Shown: positions 11,040 to 22,076 of the stretch, one piece after another
Numbering within the stretch: position 1 is the stretch's first letter
Layout: the number at the start of each line of letters is the position of its first letter
NCBI GenBank assembly: GCA_034231615.1
Contig: CM067311.1
Span: 25,324,015 to 25,388,014 of the forward strand
DNA from: Meghimatium bilineatum
Lineage: Eukaryota; Mollusca; Gastropoda; Stylommatophora; Philomycidae
Direction: 5' to 3'
DNA length: 64,000 nucleotides
Made by a program: the position numbers and the translations under genes
Notes under the pieces: generated by a model
What the model was told of the DNA's origin: nothing
What the model saw: the letters and a program-made list of their open reading frames with translations, nothing else
Database searches by the model: none

Positions 11040-11830
11040 GTAAACATATCAAAAAATCCTCAGTGATTACCTTTCAATGGATACTAGCACACTGTGGGAC
11101 CATGGGAAATTAGAAAGCTGATGCTCTGTCAAAACAGGTAGTGAAATAGAAAAACACACACACTGTCCTAAAAAGAAGCAGAAACTGTAATCCACAACAC
11201 ATACAAGAAGGAAATGGAAAACAAACTTATCACAACACATCAATAATAAACAAACAATACATCACCTCCAAACATACTAACAGACCACACTATTTTGCCT
11301 TAGAACAGGCCACTACAGACTGTTGGGCCTCCTTTATAGACTGAGGATCTCACACACAGGTGAATGTCCATATGAATCCAGAATCCAAACTCTGAACACA
11401 TACTTCAGACTGCCCAACATACTTATTCTTCTGCGTTCATTCTCAAACTCCTAAAGATTAACAGGATGTAGTCTGGAGAACGGAATGCATTGTCATGGTT
11501 TACAGCATTGCTGCGATATCTGTGCCTTTTGGTCTGATACATCCGATTTCAGCATGGCTTTGAGTCACTGACCCTATATGGGATGTGACAGCTAACTCCA
11601 TCTCATAACCCCCTTAGTCGCCTCTTACTACATGTATGGAGAATAAACAGTGTTGCTATTCTTTGCTCCCCTCTCGGGAACCGACAGAAAGCGGGCATGC
11701 CCAACATACAAAAAGCAGAGACAGCAAGCTGGTCAGGGGATACAGATTTGAAGCAAAAGCAATGAGGCAGCCGCTATGACCTGGAGAAGACAGTGATGAT
11801 AGTCAGTCTTCACCCTGATGATAGACCTGA
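11040..11830 (+). mobile_element. LINE C-terminal region with RNase H end, split by SINE-A
   Basis: The plus strand reads VITFQWILAHCGTMGN, then KADALSKQ, KEAETVIHNTYKKEMENK and SEHILQTAQHTY. This matches the end of an RNase H domain (FQWIPaHCGvpGNEkAD) and the downstream Cys/His block of I-type LINEs. Stops and frameshifts are common. The reading is cut at 11,423-11,697 by a SINE-A with a 12-bp TSD, after which YKKQRQQAGQG continues the element. Confidence 0.7.
11423..11697 (-). mobile_element. SINE-A copy with perfect target-site duplication
   Basis: This 275-bp antisense copy is flanked by perfect 12-bp direct repeats (TGCCCAACATAC at 11,411-11,422 and 11,698-11,709). They prove retrotransposition and fix both ends of SINE-A. 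In the sense direction it begins 'cccgctttctgtcggttccc' and ends '…gaatgaacgcagaagaataag'. The target is a LINE RNase H fragment. Confidence 0.92.
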
Positions 11831-12286
11831 CAATCTAACATGACTTCAGATGCTGAACACAGAAAACTCAACTGATAACTGTTGCACAAATCTCATGCAG
11901 CATTAATTATCTCGGCTTATATAACTTATTCTGTGCATTTCATTGACTGGTGCTTAGCATATACAAGCTACAAATGATCAATCAATTGAGCCATTATGAG
12001 TAATGATGTGTAATATCAGTAAGAAGGACTATCATGAACAGGACTTGCTAAATATTGTACAGTACAGGCAATCCCAGCAATGATTGTTGACAACCGCCCT
12101 TAATTTAATATTGGTGACACCCATAGTTAGTCTCTTACTTTCTATTTCTAGATGTCCATAGATTCAGTTAACAACTGTGAGTGCATATCCTAGTCATTTT
12201 GAAAACCTTTTCCTTGCTTATATTTTGCCAGTAATCTACAACATTCATCACCTCACAAAACAGTCAGTACCAAGGTTTAGACCAAG

Positions 12287-12500
12287 GCCAAAGTTAGGGC
12301 CTTATTATTTTTTTTTAAAAGAACGAAGGTAAATAAAAACATGAAAAACACATCATTGATGATCATTCTCTTCCTCATTTTGTCACATTAAAATAAAGGC
12401 CAAAGTTACAGTGCCTTATTATTAAGAAAAGACGAAAATAAACAACAACACATCACTGAATGATCACTGATCATCCTCTTCCCCATTTTGTCTGATTAAA
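12287..12500. repeat. Tandem duplication, about 105 bp x 2
   Basis: Two adjacent diverged copies share 'aggccaaagtta', a 'gccttattatt' block, 'acacatca' and 'cctcattttgtc/ccccattttgtctgattaaa'. No coding content is seen. Confidence 0.6.
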
Positions 12501-12904
12501 ATAACTAATTCATTTGTTATTATTTGTAAACATTGCTCCTTGATCTCCTTTAGTAATCCTTCAAGTCCAATCACAACGAAAAGACCCTTCTCACCACGTC
12601 ACTAGCAATCATAATTAGTAACACAACAGTAAGGTCAGTGATTGTACTGTCACTGGTCACTCTCAGGTAACGTATCAGATCAAAGTTAGTACGTACACAG
12701 TCCAACCCTAACCGACGGAACGGTAAAAAAAATATTTGCCGCAATTAAAAGTATACTATACTAAAAGAATTTTGGATTCCGCTAGATACACAAATACTAA
12801 CTATTGTTTACTTTTCAATGTTGATAAGTTGCAGACGACACTGCACGACTTACTTAAATTATTACCACCCTATTTACACCTGGATTTCTATCAATTTCCT
12901 CCAT

Positions 12905-12950
12905 CTTTAGACACTTGGCAGTCACGTGACCGGAATTTGAAGGCCGTTTC
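12905..12950. promoter_or_regulatory. E-box/ETS composite, promoter-like
   Basis: The sequence 'cagtcacgtgaccggaattt' joins a perfect TCACGTGA E-box (USF/TFE type) with an ETS-like CCGGAA. Such composites are typical of housekeeping core promoters. It lies about 3.2 kb upstream of the coiled-coil start codon and could be that gene's promoter. There is no transcript evidence. Confidence 0.3.
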
Positions 12951-13254
12951 TTCAGTTATTTTCCTTGAATCAGCCATCAGTTTTGCCACGATCGGTTACT
13001 TCCCTTTCTTTGTAGTAGTCGATATTTCATCACATATCTGATATGATATCATGGCACTGGGGGCATTTGTACACGCAGACATTAAATGTGATTCAACGCT
13101 TCGAGTTCCAATCACTTGTTGGTGATAGGTTCTTCCAATTCTTCAAGAGAAGATGCACTCTATGAACAGTTTTAACTTCTTAATATTGGAGACTGAGACT
13201 CTAGAAATTAGAGACTATATCGTATGGTAAAAGACAAAAAACAAGTTAACTTTG

Positions 13255-13330
13255 TGAGGCGAGTAGGTACCATTTGAGCGGACCTGATTCAAATCACGCT
13301 TGCTACATTATGGTTTTTTAGATGCAAACA
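13255..13330 (+). repeat. tRNA-like SINE fragment (GATTCAAATC type)
   Basis: The segment 'gaggcgagtaggtaccattt' followed by 'gagcggacctgattcaaatc' matches units at 21.76-21.93 kb that carry the Pol III B-box-like GGTTCAAAT. It is a short relic. Confidence 0.45.
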
Positions 13331-13456
13331 AATGTTTGTTGCTCCTGGTAAAATATTGGAATGAGCTATATTACATGGTGAGAGAAGCCCATGCTTTCCA
13401 TCATGTTCTACAGTTTATGGTGTGTTACTTTATCGACCAGATAAAGATATATTCGT

Positions 13457-13550
13457 TCAAAGTAGTTCGTTCCATTTGTCTTTCATGTTATCTTCTAAGT
13501 ACCAACGAAGAAGATAACATGAAAGAAAAATTGAAAGAACTACTCTTTGC
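13457..13550. repeat. Fold-back at the 5' edge of a LINE fragment
   Basis: 13,460-13,496 is almost the reverse complement of 13,509-13,547, with a 12-base loop. Both arms carry the RT-domain start (…AACATGAAAGA…GAACTACT). This head-to-head arrangement fits 5' inversion during LINE insertion (twin priming). Confidence 0.75.
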
Positions 13551-14285
13551 AGACGACCAAGTACTGATAGTGACATCATAAGAACAATTACAAGAACATA
13601 TGAACAGACTAAACACAACATGTCCGAAATTCAACATGAAGATTAATATTGAAAAGACCGAAATAATGGTAATAACAAAGAAAAAAAAGAAATATCAATA
13701 TCTCCATCGATGATAAACACCTTAAACAGGATAAGGAGTTCACTTACTTAGGAAGCATTAGGCCTATAACAGTACTGAGATACGCAATATATGCAACAAA
13801 ACATACCAGATCCTATGACACGTATTTGTAAGAATAAAAATGTAAACATAGACACTAAAGTTGCATTATACAAGACTATTATTATCCCATCACTGTGCTG
13901 GCAGTGCCAAACCTGGACAATGACAGCACTACACAAAAGAAAAATAGTGACATCAGAAATGACTAACTACGAAGAATACTCGGAGTGACATTAAGAGATA
14001 GAATTAGATACGATAGCATCAGACAGATAACCAATACCAGTATTGGAACACATCAAAAGACCAAGTGGTTTTTACACGCTTCCAGACTACCAACAGACAT
14101 CGTGCCACAGATGACCATGACACATAGACATGGAGGCTATAAAGCCAGAGGCAGACCATGTAAAAGATGGATCACAGAAATCAAAGAAACCACAGGAATA
14201 CGCTTACAAACAGCACACAGGGAGACCATCTCCAGAGAACACTTCTACACCTGATACCGCAAGGCAAACAAGGGCCACAACGTAT
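13497..14285 (+). mobile_element. LINE reverse transcriptase fragment (LLFADDQVLI)
   Basis: The sequence encodes KEKLKELLFADDQVLIVTS with the RT catalytic FADD box, then NRLNTTCPKFNMKINIEKTE. After several frameshifts come PSLCWQCQTWTMT, RDRIRYDSIRQITNTSIG and ARGRPCKRWITEIKETTGI. These are the palm, thumb and C-terminal blocks of a non-LTR RT. The QCQTW variant also appears at 39.9, 50.7 and 56.2 kb, marking one LINE type. It is dead. Confidence 0.82.
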
Positions 14286-14984
14286 AGATAGATATATAAA
14301 GATATGTACATGTCTTCGTTGAATTCTTTATACTTCTCTCTTATAGATCGTATTGATGATGTCATACATTGTGCTGTTATGAAACTAGTTCCTAATCAAG
14401 AACATATAATGCTTGTAGTTTTGTGGCAAGACAAAATCACAAATATTGAGAAACTAGAGAGAGCAAACAAATGTCACAGTATTTGTCATGCTCAGTCTAC
14501 GAAAATTGTGATGTCTGTGACGGAGTAGGGGAAATGAGATAGCAGAATACTAAAGGTAATTATTTTTTAGAAGAAGATATCGGTGAAGATCGTGTCGGAC
14601 CACAAATGTTATCAAGCCTCATACATGTATCGATCTGACACAAAGAGATGATGTTATGAGTCGTGTTTCATGGAGTAGTCAAACCGGGAACGGAATAAAG
14701 ACAAGTGAAAAAATTATAGCAGACAGAACTTCTTCTGCGATCATCTCTCAGTCACGTTGGGACTCCGGAATCTATGATATAATCTGCTGTCTGTTTCTGT
14801 GTTTCCGATTTGTCATAAGCTTGTCTTCGAAGCTGATTGGTGTATGTCATGTATTTCTCCTCAGATATGCATACTGGGAAAAGTCTGGTAAGATATGTTC
14901 CTCTGTCACATTGATCAGGTTGCAATGGCAAATTTCAGCTGTAGCTATTCTGTATTTGGTGTAGGCCTACATATTATGTCTCAT

Positions 14985-15600
14985 TGCCTACATATGATGT
15001 CTCATTTTGTTGTGACCAGTTCTGATGTGCAGCAAGATAACAAATTCCCTTCTGGGTAGTTGGTAATACCCGTCTTCTGCATTATATTTGTGGTGGTCTT
15101 CTTTCCACATTTTATTGTAGCTGTGTTTCATTATAGTCTTCACTTCCACGTAGTGCACCAAATAGTCTTGTTGCGACATATTCCCTTATTCTTTGACCAG
15201 TTTATCTGCGACTTGAAGTTTATCTACAGTTTGAAGGTATTCACTGGATCACTACACTCTGAAATTGATTATGCAGCTGAATTAGAACTTCCCTCAGTTC
15301 ATTCAGTTCGGTGCTCCTGTGTAGCTTCAGTGGTGTTATAACATTTCTGTTAGCAGTACAACTTTCCCGTGCATGTGATCTTTATGTAGTAGGCCTAATG
15401 CAATTTCTATTGCTTTCTCGGAAGATTCCATTTCTGCCTTAAAATTGGTTGAGAACTTGCCGGTAGCCAAGGGTATAGTGACATCCTCACAATTTTTTTA
15501 ATCTGATGGCCACTCCTCCTTCTTGATTCTCGGTTGCATTTGTAGCTCACCGAACAATCTGTATAAGCATGAGTCAACGAGTTCACAGCATAATTATATG
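14985..15600 (-). mobile_element. I-type LINE: RNase H and C-terminal region (decayed)
   Basis: Reading the minus strand across frames gives VNSLTHAYTDCSVS (first catalytic Asp), STNFKAEMESSEKAIEIA (Glu), GKVVLLTEML (second Asp position replaced), ADKLVKE, then YYQLPRREFVILLHIRTGHN. This order is the RNase H domain plus the LRTGH block of I-type non-LTR elements. It is more decayed than the homologous copy at 61.8-63.0 kb. Confidence 0.75.
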
Positions 15601-15887
15601 CTATCTAATGTTCTGTAATACACATTTTCTCCAAGTATGTATGAGTTCTTTTCTTTTCTATACCATCTATTACTTCTTGTGATTCTGGAAAACAGATAGA
15701 TGAATGACTGTATCTTTGAGACGTACACACGATATGAACAATTTGTTCTCAGATTCCCTGTACATACTGGAGAAGACCTGATTGTGGCTCATATTGCGTT
15801 TTGCTATCCAAATTTACAATTATCATGTATTGCAAGGTGTAACCAATTTTAAAAATACAACAAAAATGGCTGTAGGATTTCATCTGT

Positions 15888-16148
15888 GACCATTCTCAAA
15901 CTTCTGCAGGCTAGAATGATGTAGTCCGATGAAAGGAATGCGTTGTAGCATGTTTATTTCTCGCAATATCTGCATATTTCGGCCTGGCACATCCGATCTC
16001 AGCATGGCTTATGGGTTACCATGACGCTCTATAAGTTGTGTGACAGTGAACTCCACTCCCAATCCTCCTTAATCGCCTTTTACTGCACTCATGGCAGGTA
16101 ACAGTGCCAAATTCATTACTCCCCTTTAGGTCTTCGTAAACACACGTG
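15888..16148 (-). repeat. SINE-A copy
   Basis: A diverged antisense copy: 'attctcaaacttctgcagg' near the 3' end and 'attcattactccccttt' at the 5' end, on plus. Confidence 0.65.
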
Positions 16149-16268
16149 TGTGACGTGACCGGAGGACAGTATAGAAGACCTGTTCTATGAATTAATTAGG
16201 ACCCCAATCTTGACGTTTTTTATTATTTCTTGAATATCGATTAAGAATTATATATATATAGTCACATG

Positions 16269-16640
16269 TCAAAAAATAGCCACAACCGACCAATAGATAG
16301 CAAGGACATCTGCCTCTAGGACATGTTTACGTTTTAGCGGAGAGGTCTTTAATGGAGGTGGTGGGTATGCCGACCACTGAAAAGGAATCGGTGTGGACCT
16401 CAACCTCCTCCCTTTCCTTTCCGTATCCTTCATGAAGTAAGAGATGGCTACAGCAAGACCATCGACGTTATAAGACATATTGGTAAATGGGAATATAGCC
16501 TTCTAAGATGGCTCTTAACTTTTCACATATTTTTCATTATCACTGTATACTTTGTGCCAACGACCAATGAAATCACGAGAAAAGTGAAATGAACCATTTT
16601 AGATGGCGGTTTTTTAATCAGCCACCAGGCCCTCTATCGT
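16269..16640 (-). other. Promoter-like patch with short downstream ORF (candidate)
   Basis: On the minus strand, an ACCGCCATCT block (YY1-like) at about 16,600 and an ATTGGTCG reverse CCAAT box at about 16,560 precede an ATG at 16,478. The ATG opens a 69-codon ORF (MSYNVDGLAVAISYFMKDTE…) ending at 16,269. The protein is not recognised, and the spacing would suit a promoter plus first exon. No convincing donor is visible, so this is only a candidate. Confidence 0.25.
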
Positions 16641-17109
16641 CAATGGCTACAGCTACAGCTGTATCTGTTTTATATTTTTCTTAAATTAATTTTTACCAAA
16701 CGCAAATTTGACAGAAATAAATCTCTTCATTTCTGTCTTGAGCAGTCGTACAAGTACTGCAGTTCCAGGTTTTCAATGGAAGTGACGAATGGCATAGAAG
16801 TAGTTGTCATGAAGTACCAGTCAGTATCTGATGGTTCGTGTCCAGTGATACTTGGGCTTTTACTTTACAACGTTCATTGGCCCATACTTTGAGTCTGACA
16901 AGAAAGTAAATGCATCCGGCCGCAAATGGGAACTTTATTGTTTGAATTTTTACTATTACAAGAAAATATCCATGCCACAGACAAAAACCAGCACACACCA
17001 GTTAGTCTGTGTTGTCCATATATAGTAGTAAAGTAGCCCATAACATTTATTAATGACGTAGGGGTGTGAGATGTGTAGACATCTCACATTTCAGAGGCTC
17101 TGCAAATGA

Positions 17110-17258
17110 GGGCGGTAGCCATCTCCTCTCCCTCGAAGTCTTTACTTCCCGGATTAATCCGGTACCCATTTAAGGCTGGGTCGACCTCAACTGGGAAATG
17201 GAGCCCAGGACCACTCATATGCGAAGCCAGTGCGCTTACCACTGCGCTACGCTACTCC
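17110..17258 (-). repeat. tRNA-derived SINE head
   Basis: The minus strand reads 'gggagtagcgtagcgcagtg' followed by 'gtaagcgcactggcttcgca'. TAGCGCAGTGG fits the Pol III A box (TRGYNNARNNG) exactly. A weaker B-box-like GGCTCCATTTCC follows about 40 bases on. It resembles a tRNA-derived SINE promoter rather than an intact tRNA, since no full cloverleaf is apparent. Confidence 0.5.
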
Positions 17259-17285
17259 CACTTTATGTCACGCACACGCACACAC

Positions 17286-17286
<1 letters not shown>

Positions 17287-17357
<71 letters not shown>
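17287..17357. repeat. (TA)n microsatellite
   Basis: About 35 uninterrupted TA dinucleotides flanked by CA-rich sequence. Confidence 0.97.
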
Positions 17358-17368
<11 letters not shown>

Positions 17369-17584
17369 AGAAGAGAAAGTGTGTACATCATTGTAGCCAT
17401 CTTCATCCATGATTATAAGAGAGAGGGAGAGTTATTGTTGAACACAGTGAAGCATGCAGGACAACCACATCCATCATGCGGACGGAAGAACATGCAGTTA
17501 CCATCGCTCTAAAGTGGCTCTATGAAACTTTATTTACTAAGGCTATTGTGTGGACTCTGCTTTGTATTATATATCAGTGGTCAG

Positions 17585-17860
17585 CTCGTGTGGTGCGGGG
17601 ACCAGAAAATTGAGCAAATATTAGTGACACTGTTACTTGCCATGCATATCGTAAAAGGTGACTAAGAAGGTTTTGGGGGTTGAGTTGGCAGTCCCATCAC
17701 ATAGAGTGTCAAGTGACCCAGAAATCATGTTAAAGTAGGATGTGCCAGGCCGAAAGGTGCATATATCGCAGCCACGATGTAAACCATGACATAACACATT
17801 CCGCTCCCGGACTACGTCCTGCTAATATGCAGGGGTGAGGACAAACGCATACGCAGAAGC
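17585..17860 (+). repeat. SINE-A copy joined to the CAGTGGTTCTC repeat
   Basis: A sense copy with 'actgttacttgccatgcata', 'ggatgtgccaggccgaaagg' and a CCTGCTAATATGCAGG stem-loop. It is followed directly by the dispersed repeat at 17,871, and the same junction recurs at 42.85 kb. The SINE and its neighbour were therefore probably copied together. Confidence 0.75.
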
Positions 17861-17870
17861 AAATGAAGAC

Positions 17871-18620
17871 CAGTGGTTCTCAAAGTTACCTTTTGTCCCC
17901 CTAAGCGTGCCACATATTTGACCGGGGGGGGGGGAGATAATTGCACCCAAAAATGAAATTATTGTTCATATTCGTACAGATCTGCAACATAAAAGTAGAT
18001 TTTTGATGATTCGTCCAGGTCTGCAACATAAAAGTAGATTTTTGATGACTGGTCCAGGTCTGCAACATAAAAGTAGATTTTTGAATAATGCCTTATTTAG
18101 TATTTACAAGAAGGAAACGATGGTCATCTGAAACAGCTCTGACGGATCAGCTCTACGGTCCTTTCTTGGAGTTGGTGACTAAAGTACAGTTTTCTGATGA
18201 AATCCATATCAGCTTATGTCCTAGACTGGAAAACGAGGAAGAGGGGAGGGAAAAATGATGTGACACATAAGACATAATATACAAATAATTCTTGAGGAAA
18301 AAGTGACGTTTTTTTTCCTGACATATCATATAGGGATAAATATCTAGTGCCGAGAACAATCCACTGGCGGGAAATACGAGGGCTGGGGCAACACAAGGCA
18401 ATATAAGGAAACACGGAAATAGTTACAAATGTTGCCACAGTTTATAAACACGACATACTAGCGAACAAACGCAAAGACATGCAACGTTTCGAATAAGAAG
18501 CCTTCATCAGAACAAAAGACAGCTCACAAACAATGCATAGAAACACACATATGATGAGGGAGGGGAAGACAGGGAAAGATGAAAGCGAGGGAGAGATAAG
18601 TGAAGCACAAGTAGATATTA
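17871..18620. repeat. Dispersed repeat with hAT-like terminus, copy 1
   Basis: Starts CAGTGGTTCTCAAAG, a hAT-transposon-like end, and includes a 43-bp tandem (about 2.5 units, 17,974-18,080). It ends near a minus-strand 'gatgaaggcttcttattcga' motif like the tails of Penelope elements. A second copy lies at 42,864-43,560 and matches over most of its length. It may be composite. Confidence 0.65.
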
Positions 18621-18990
18621 AGGGAGAGATAAGTGAAGCACAAGTAGATATTAAGGGAGAGAAAAGTGAAGCACCAGTAGATATTAAGGGAGAGAAAAGT
18701 GAAGCACAAGTAGATATTAAGGGAGAGAAAAGTGAAGCACAAGTAGATATTAAGGGAGAGAAAAGTGAAGCACAAGTAGATATTAAGGGAGAGAAAAGTG
18801 AAGCACAAGTAGATATTAAGGGGGAGAAAAGTGAAGCACCAGTAGATATTAAGGGAGAGAAAAGTGAAGCACAAGTAGATATTAAGGGAGAGAAAAGTGA
18901 AGCACAAGTAGATATTAAGGGAGAGAAAAGTGAAGCACAAGTAGATATTAAGGGAGAGATAAGTGAAGCACAAGTAGATATTAAGGTAGA
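18583..18990. repeat. 33-bp minisatellite inside the dispersed repeat
   Basis: About 12 nearly identical units ('gggagagaaaagtgaagcac' then 'aagtagatattaa'). The 33-bp period keeps one frame open (GEKSEAQVDIK repeated). The homologous place in copy 2 (43.5 kb) has about one unit, so the array expanded after the two copies separated. Confidence 0.93.
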
Positions 18991-19007
18991 GTATCAGACA
19001 TGTAATC

Positions 19008-19135
19008 GATCCTGTGTTGCCGGGGAACGAAAGTTGAGAAAGAATATCAACACTGTTTATCTTCCAAGCGTATCGTAAGAGGCGTCTAATGAGATTTGGG
19101 GTGGAGTTGACTTTCCAAACTTGTAGATAATGACG
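19008..19135 (+). repeat. SINE-A 5' half
   Basis: A partial sense copy: 'gccggggaacgaaagttgag', 'caacactgtttatcttccaa' and 'tcgtaagaggcgtctaatga'. The 3' half is absent. Confidence 0.55.
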
Positions 19136-19748
19136 AGACGTTCCGCCTTCGCGGAAGGAGATGAGGGTGACATTAAGAAGAGTCAAATTTGGTTTCATTG
19201 TCTGTGAGTCCTCCGATGGTTGATGAGTCCAATCTGGGCTATGAAAGACCTGTTGCAATGTGAGCAGAAATGTAGTAGGTCTTGAGATGAGGGAGAACAG
19301 TCTGATCTCTTCTTTAGTTTTTGTCTATTTTGAATCACGTAGTTTCTATCCAGTTGAACATTTTAATTCCCACTATGATCTGACTGTACCAGGTTGGACC
19401 GTCAAGAATTGTGTTTTTTCAAGGGCTTAGATCAATCCTTCAGTGCTTGAGAGATATATTATAATAGTAATTGAAGCGTTTCTTCTGCCCATCGCTGGAA
19501 CGCTTACCTGCACACAGTTCACCGTAGAACAGCCTCTCTGGAAGATGTTTGCCTGGGATACGGACCATGTGGTAGCCCAATGAAGTCGAGACATGGTCAA
19601 CAAGTCGTAGCTGCTTTCCATCTTAGTTTTCTTGAGAATCTTCGTTTCTAGAATGTGAACTTACCATCATGTACTGAGAAGGTTTCTCAAGTACAGCAGG
19701 TAAAAAAAAATCAAAGCTGCCTTTCAAACCCAATATATACAGTCCAGG

Positions 19749-21004
19749 GGGGTGCAAAGGGAAAGCAATGCTCTTGGCGGACCCAGGGTTAGCAAATAAC
19801 CAAAATCCCAAATGTACCTCCTCGCGGTGCACCCTGGAAACAGACAAAACAGTGACTCGTAACTGATTCTGGTTAAATCATTTGGGGATCGTGTCCGAGA
19901 ATGTTGAGGTAGCAGATGGAAAGAGATTTGACTGCATAAGAGACAGACAATATCTCTGACACCAACAGCACCAAAACATACAGTGGCACTGTCGACATAC
20001 AGTGACGCTATTCAGTCCAGTCCTAACATTGGAGGGGCGGCCAATGAAAAAGGCACAAAAAGGTAGATGAAAGGCGAGAGACGAATAGTTTTCATAATGA
20101 GTACAATGAAAGGACAGAACAGCGCCAGAGGGCAGCGCCAACTGCAAATAGAAAGGGAAAAGTTTCAAGTAAAGGGGACTACAAGTTCTGTTAGCTCGAG
20201 ACGAGCTTCTAGTTACCTGCGCTCCTTATAGGCAGAGACCCAGATCCAATCATGGGCGTCCGGCAAAGCAAGAAGACCTGGCCCAACTCAAATGTCGAGC
20301 CTTCCTATACCGAAAACATGCTCGCGAAGAGAAAGGGTTCCGTACCCTATGGACTCAGGCAAAAAGTGACAACGATTTTAGCCGTGGCCCAACTCTACTT
20401 CAAGCTTTCGTATACCGGAAATACACTTGCAGAGAGAAAGGGTTCAGTACCTGATGGGTTCAGGTGCTATTGGGACAAGGTCGCTCAGCTCGAGAACGCA
20501 TTGTTTTCAAACGCGTGGTGTGAGACTCGAACTTGGGCGAGGGATTCACGATGTCGGTGAACGACACCTCGGCTAAGAAGGCGAAAGAGCCAGTGGCCAA
20601 CTTTTCTGTTGAGTTCTTCCTCATACGGAACCAGGCTCGCGGATGAGAAATGATTCAGTACCCGATGGGCACAGGCCGCCCAATTACAAGAGGTAAATTC
20701 ATAGACGGTGGAGCACCTCGTGTGAGATAGACGGGAACGACAAATATCTCGGCGAAGAGTCACTACACACCTGCGTGTCCGGCGACAGATAGACAGGATG
20801 TCACGGACTATGGAAGCCCACCCAAATTAAAGGCATGACGAAACGGATGTGCTGGACCTCGGACGTCTAGACCAGAGTGGCCAACCGAGGTGCAAATAAC
20901 ACAGTTTTACTGTGGAACCTGCAGCACAACGTACACACGCTCCCCGGCAGAAATCACACGATATATATGTAGTGGGTATATGAGAGCGAACGCAGAAGAA
21001 GAAG
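19749..21004 (+). mobile_element. Element L copy 1 (long non-coding retroelement)
   Basis: This 1,256-bp GC-richer element begins 'ggtgcaaagggaaagcaatg' and ends 'gagcgaacgcagaagaagaag'. It is flanked by perfect 11-bp repeats TACAGTCCAGG (19,738-19,748 and 21,005-21,015). Inside are about two units of a roughly 90-bp repeat (…gagagaaagggttc(a/c)gtacc…) plus a diverged one. No long ORF or RT motif is present, so it must be mobilised in trans. The last 200 bp resemble the 3' half of SINE-A in order: 'cggatgtgctgg', then 'cacaacgt', a stem-loop, and 'gcgaacgcagaag'. Confidence 0.88.
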
Positions 21005-21099
21005 TACAGTCCAGGATTCGGCTGCATATAGCAACAGCGAAGGCAGAAAGACTGTGTAATATATATTAAGTTTGGTTTCAAGGCGCAGCCACTATACAC

Positions 21100-21142
21100 T
21101 ATCTATCTATCCATCCATCCCTCTATCTATCCATCTATCCAG
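21100..21142. repeat. (TCTA/TCCA)n microsatellite
   Basis: A tetranucleotide run of ctat and ccat units between Element L copy 1 and the 34-bp array. Confidence 0.85.
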
Positions 21143-21183
21143 TATCTCTAGGCTTGTGTGGATATTCTATATATACACCTGAT

Positions 21184-21510
21184 CAGTGTATATGAAACAG
21201 TCGGACAACCTTGCCGTCAGTGTATATGAAACAGTCAGACAACCCTGCCGTCAGGGTATATGAAACAGTCAGACAACCTTGCCATCAGTGTATATGAAAC
21301 AGTCGGACAACCTTGCCATCATTGTATATGAAACAGTTAGACAACCTTGCCGTCAGTGTATATGAAAGTCGGGCAACCTTGCCGTCAGTGTATATGAAAC
21401 AGTCGGACAACCTTGCCGTCAGTGTATATGAAACAGTCGGACAACCTTGCCATCAGTGTATATGAAACAGTCAGACAACCTTGCCGTCAGTGTATATGAA
21501 ACAGTCCGCA
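21184..21510. repeat. 34-bp minisatellite
   Basis: About 10 copies of 'cagtgtatatgaaacagtcg' then 'gacaaccttgccgt', with few variants (one unit lacks 'acag'). Confidence 0.93.
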
Positions 21511-21564
21511 AATGTTTCATGTTATTCTAAGAATTCAATCAGCTCAAATTCTAGTCTGTCTGTA

Positions 21565-21695
21565 TATGTAACAATCACAGTAACCAGGAGTGTAACAATC
21601 ACAGTAACCAGAAGTGTAACAATCACAGTAACCAAAAGTGTAACAATCACAGTAACTAAAAAGTGTAACAATCACAGTAACTAAAAGTGTAACAA
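21565..21695. repeat. 24-bp minisatellite
   Basis: About six copies of 'gtgtaacaatcacagtaacc' plus 'aaaa', next to the 34-bp array. Confidence 0.9.
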
Positions 21696-21759
21696 TCCTG
21701 CTTCAGTTCAATGAACAATATAATATAGAAACATCGAAGATTTATTATTAAATAAAAAT

Positions 21760-21930
21760 AATAATGCAGCATACGGGAATTGCACCAGGTCATCTTAGAT
21801 GACACCTACTCGCCTCGCAACTTTGATGTGGTCGTAGACGGAAAATAGACTCAAGTTGCGAGGTGGGTAGGCGTCATCTGAGTGCTCCTGGTTCAAATTC
21901 AGTTTCCTACATTGTTATTTTTTCAGTTGA
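21760..21930. repeat. Inverted pair of tRNA-like SINE fragments
   Basis: The left unit (minus) and right unit (plus) share 'agttgcgaggygrgtaggyg' then 'tcatctgag'. The right one continues CCTGGTTCAAATTC, a near B-box. They face head to head around 21,835-21,855 and can form a long imperfect hairpin. Confidence 0.6.
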
Positions 21931-22076
21931 ATGCACAGTTTAATGAACTGGTGCCAGCCCCTTAATGTATGGATTTATTTAATGTAAGTTCTATCCAACG
22001 CCAGCGTAATTTCTTAAGTCCTAGATTCACAGTTGCTTGCGTAGTTCTTGCTATGAGTTCCGAATTCATCTGCATG

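Noticed and set aside
12736-13041. 101-codon plus ORF as a gene
   Set aside because: No motif, no splice support, and it overlaps a promoter-like E-box; composition fits chance.
17110-17258. Functional tRNA gene
   Set aside because: The A box is perfect but the B box is weak and no anticodon or acceptor pairing is evident, so it is called a tRNA-derived SINE head.
18533-19078. 181-codon plus ORF and 244-codon minus ORF
   Set aside because: They exist only because a 33-bp (multiple of three) array keeps frames open on both strands. Residues outside the array have no family signal.
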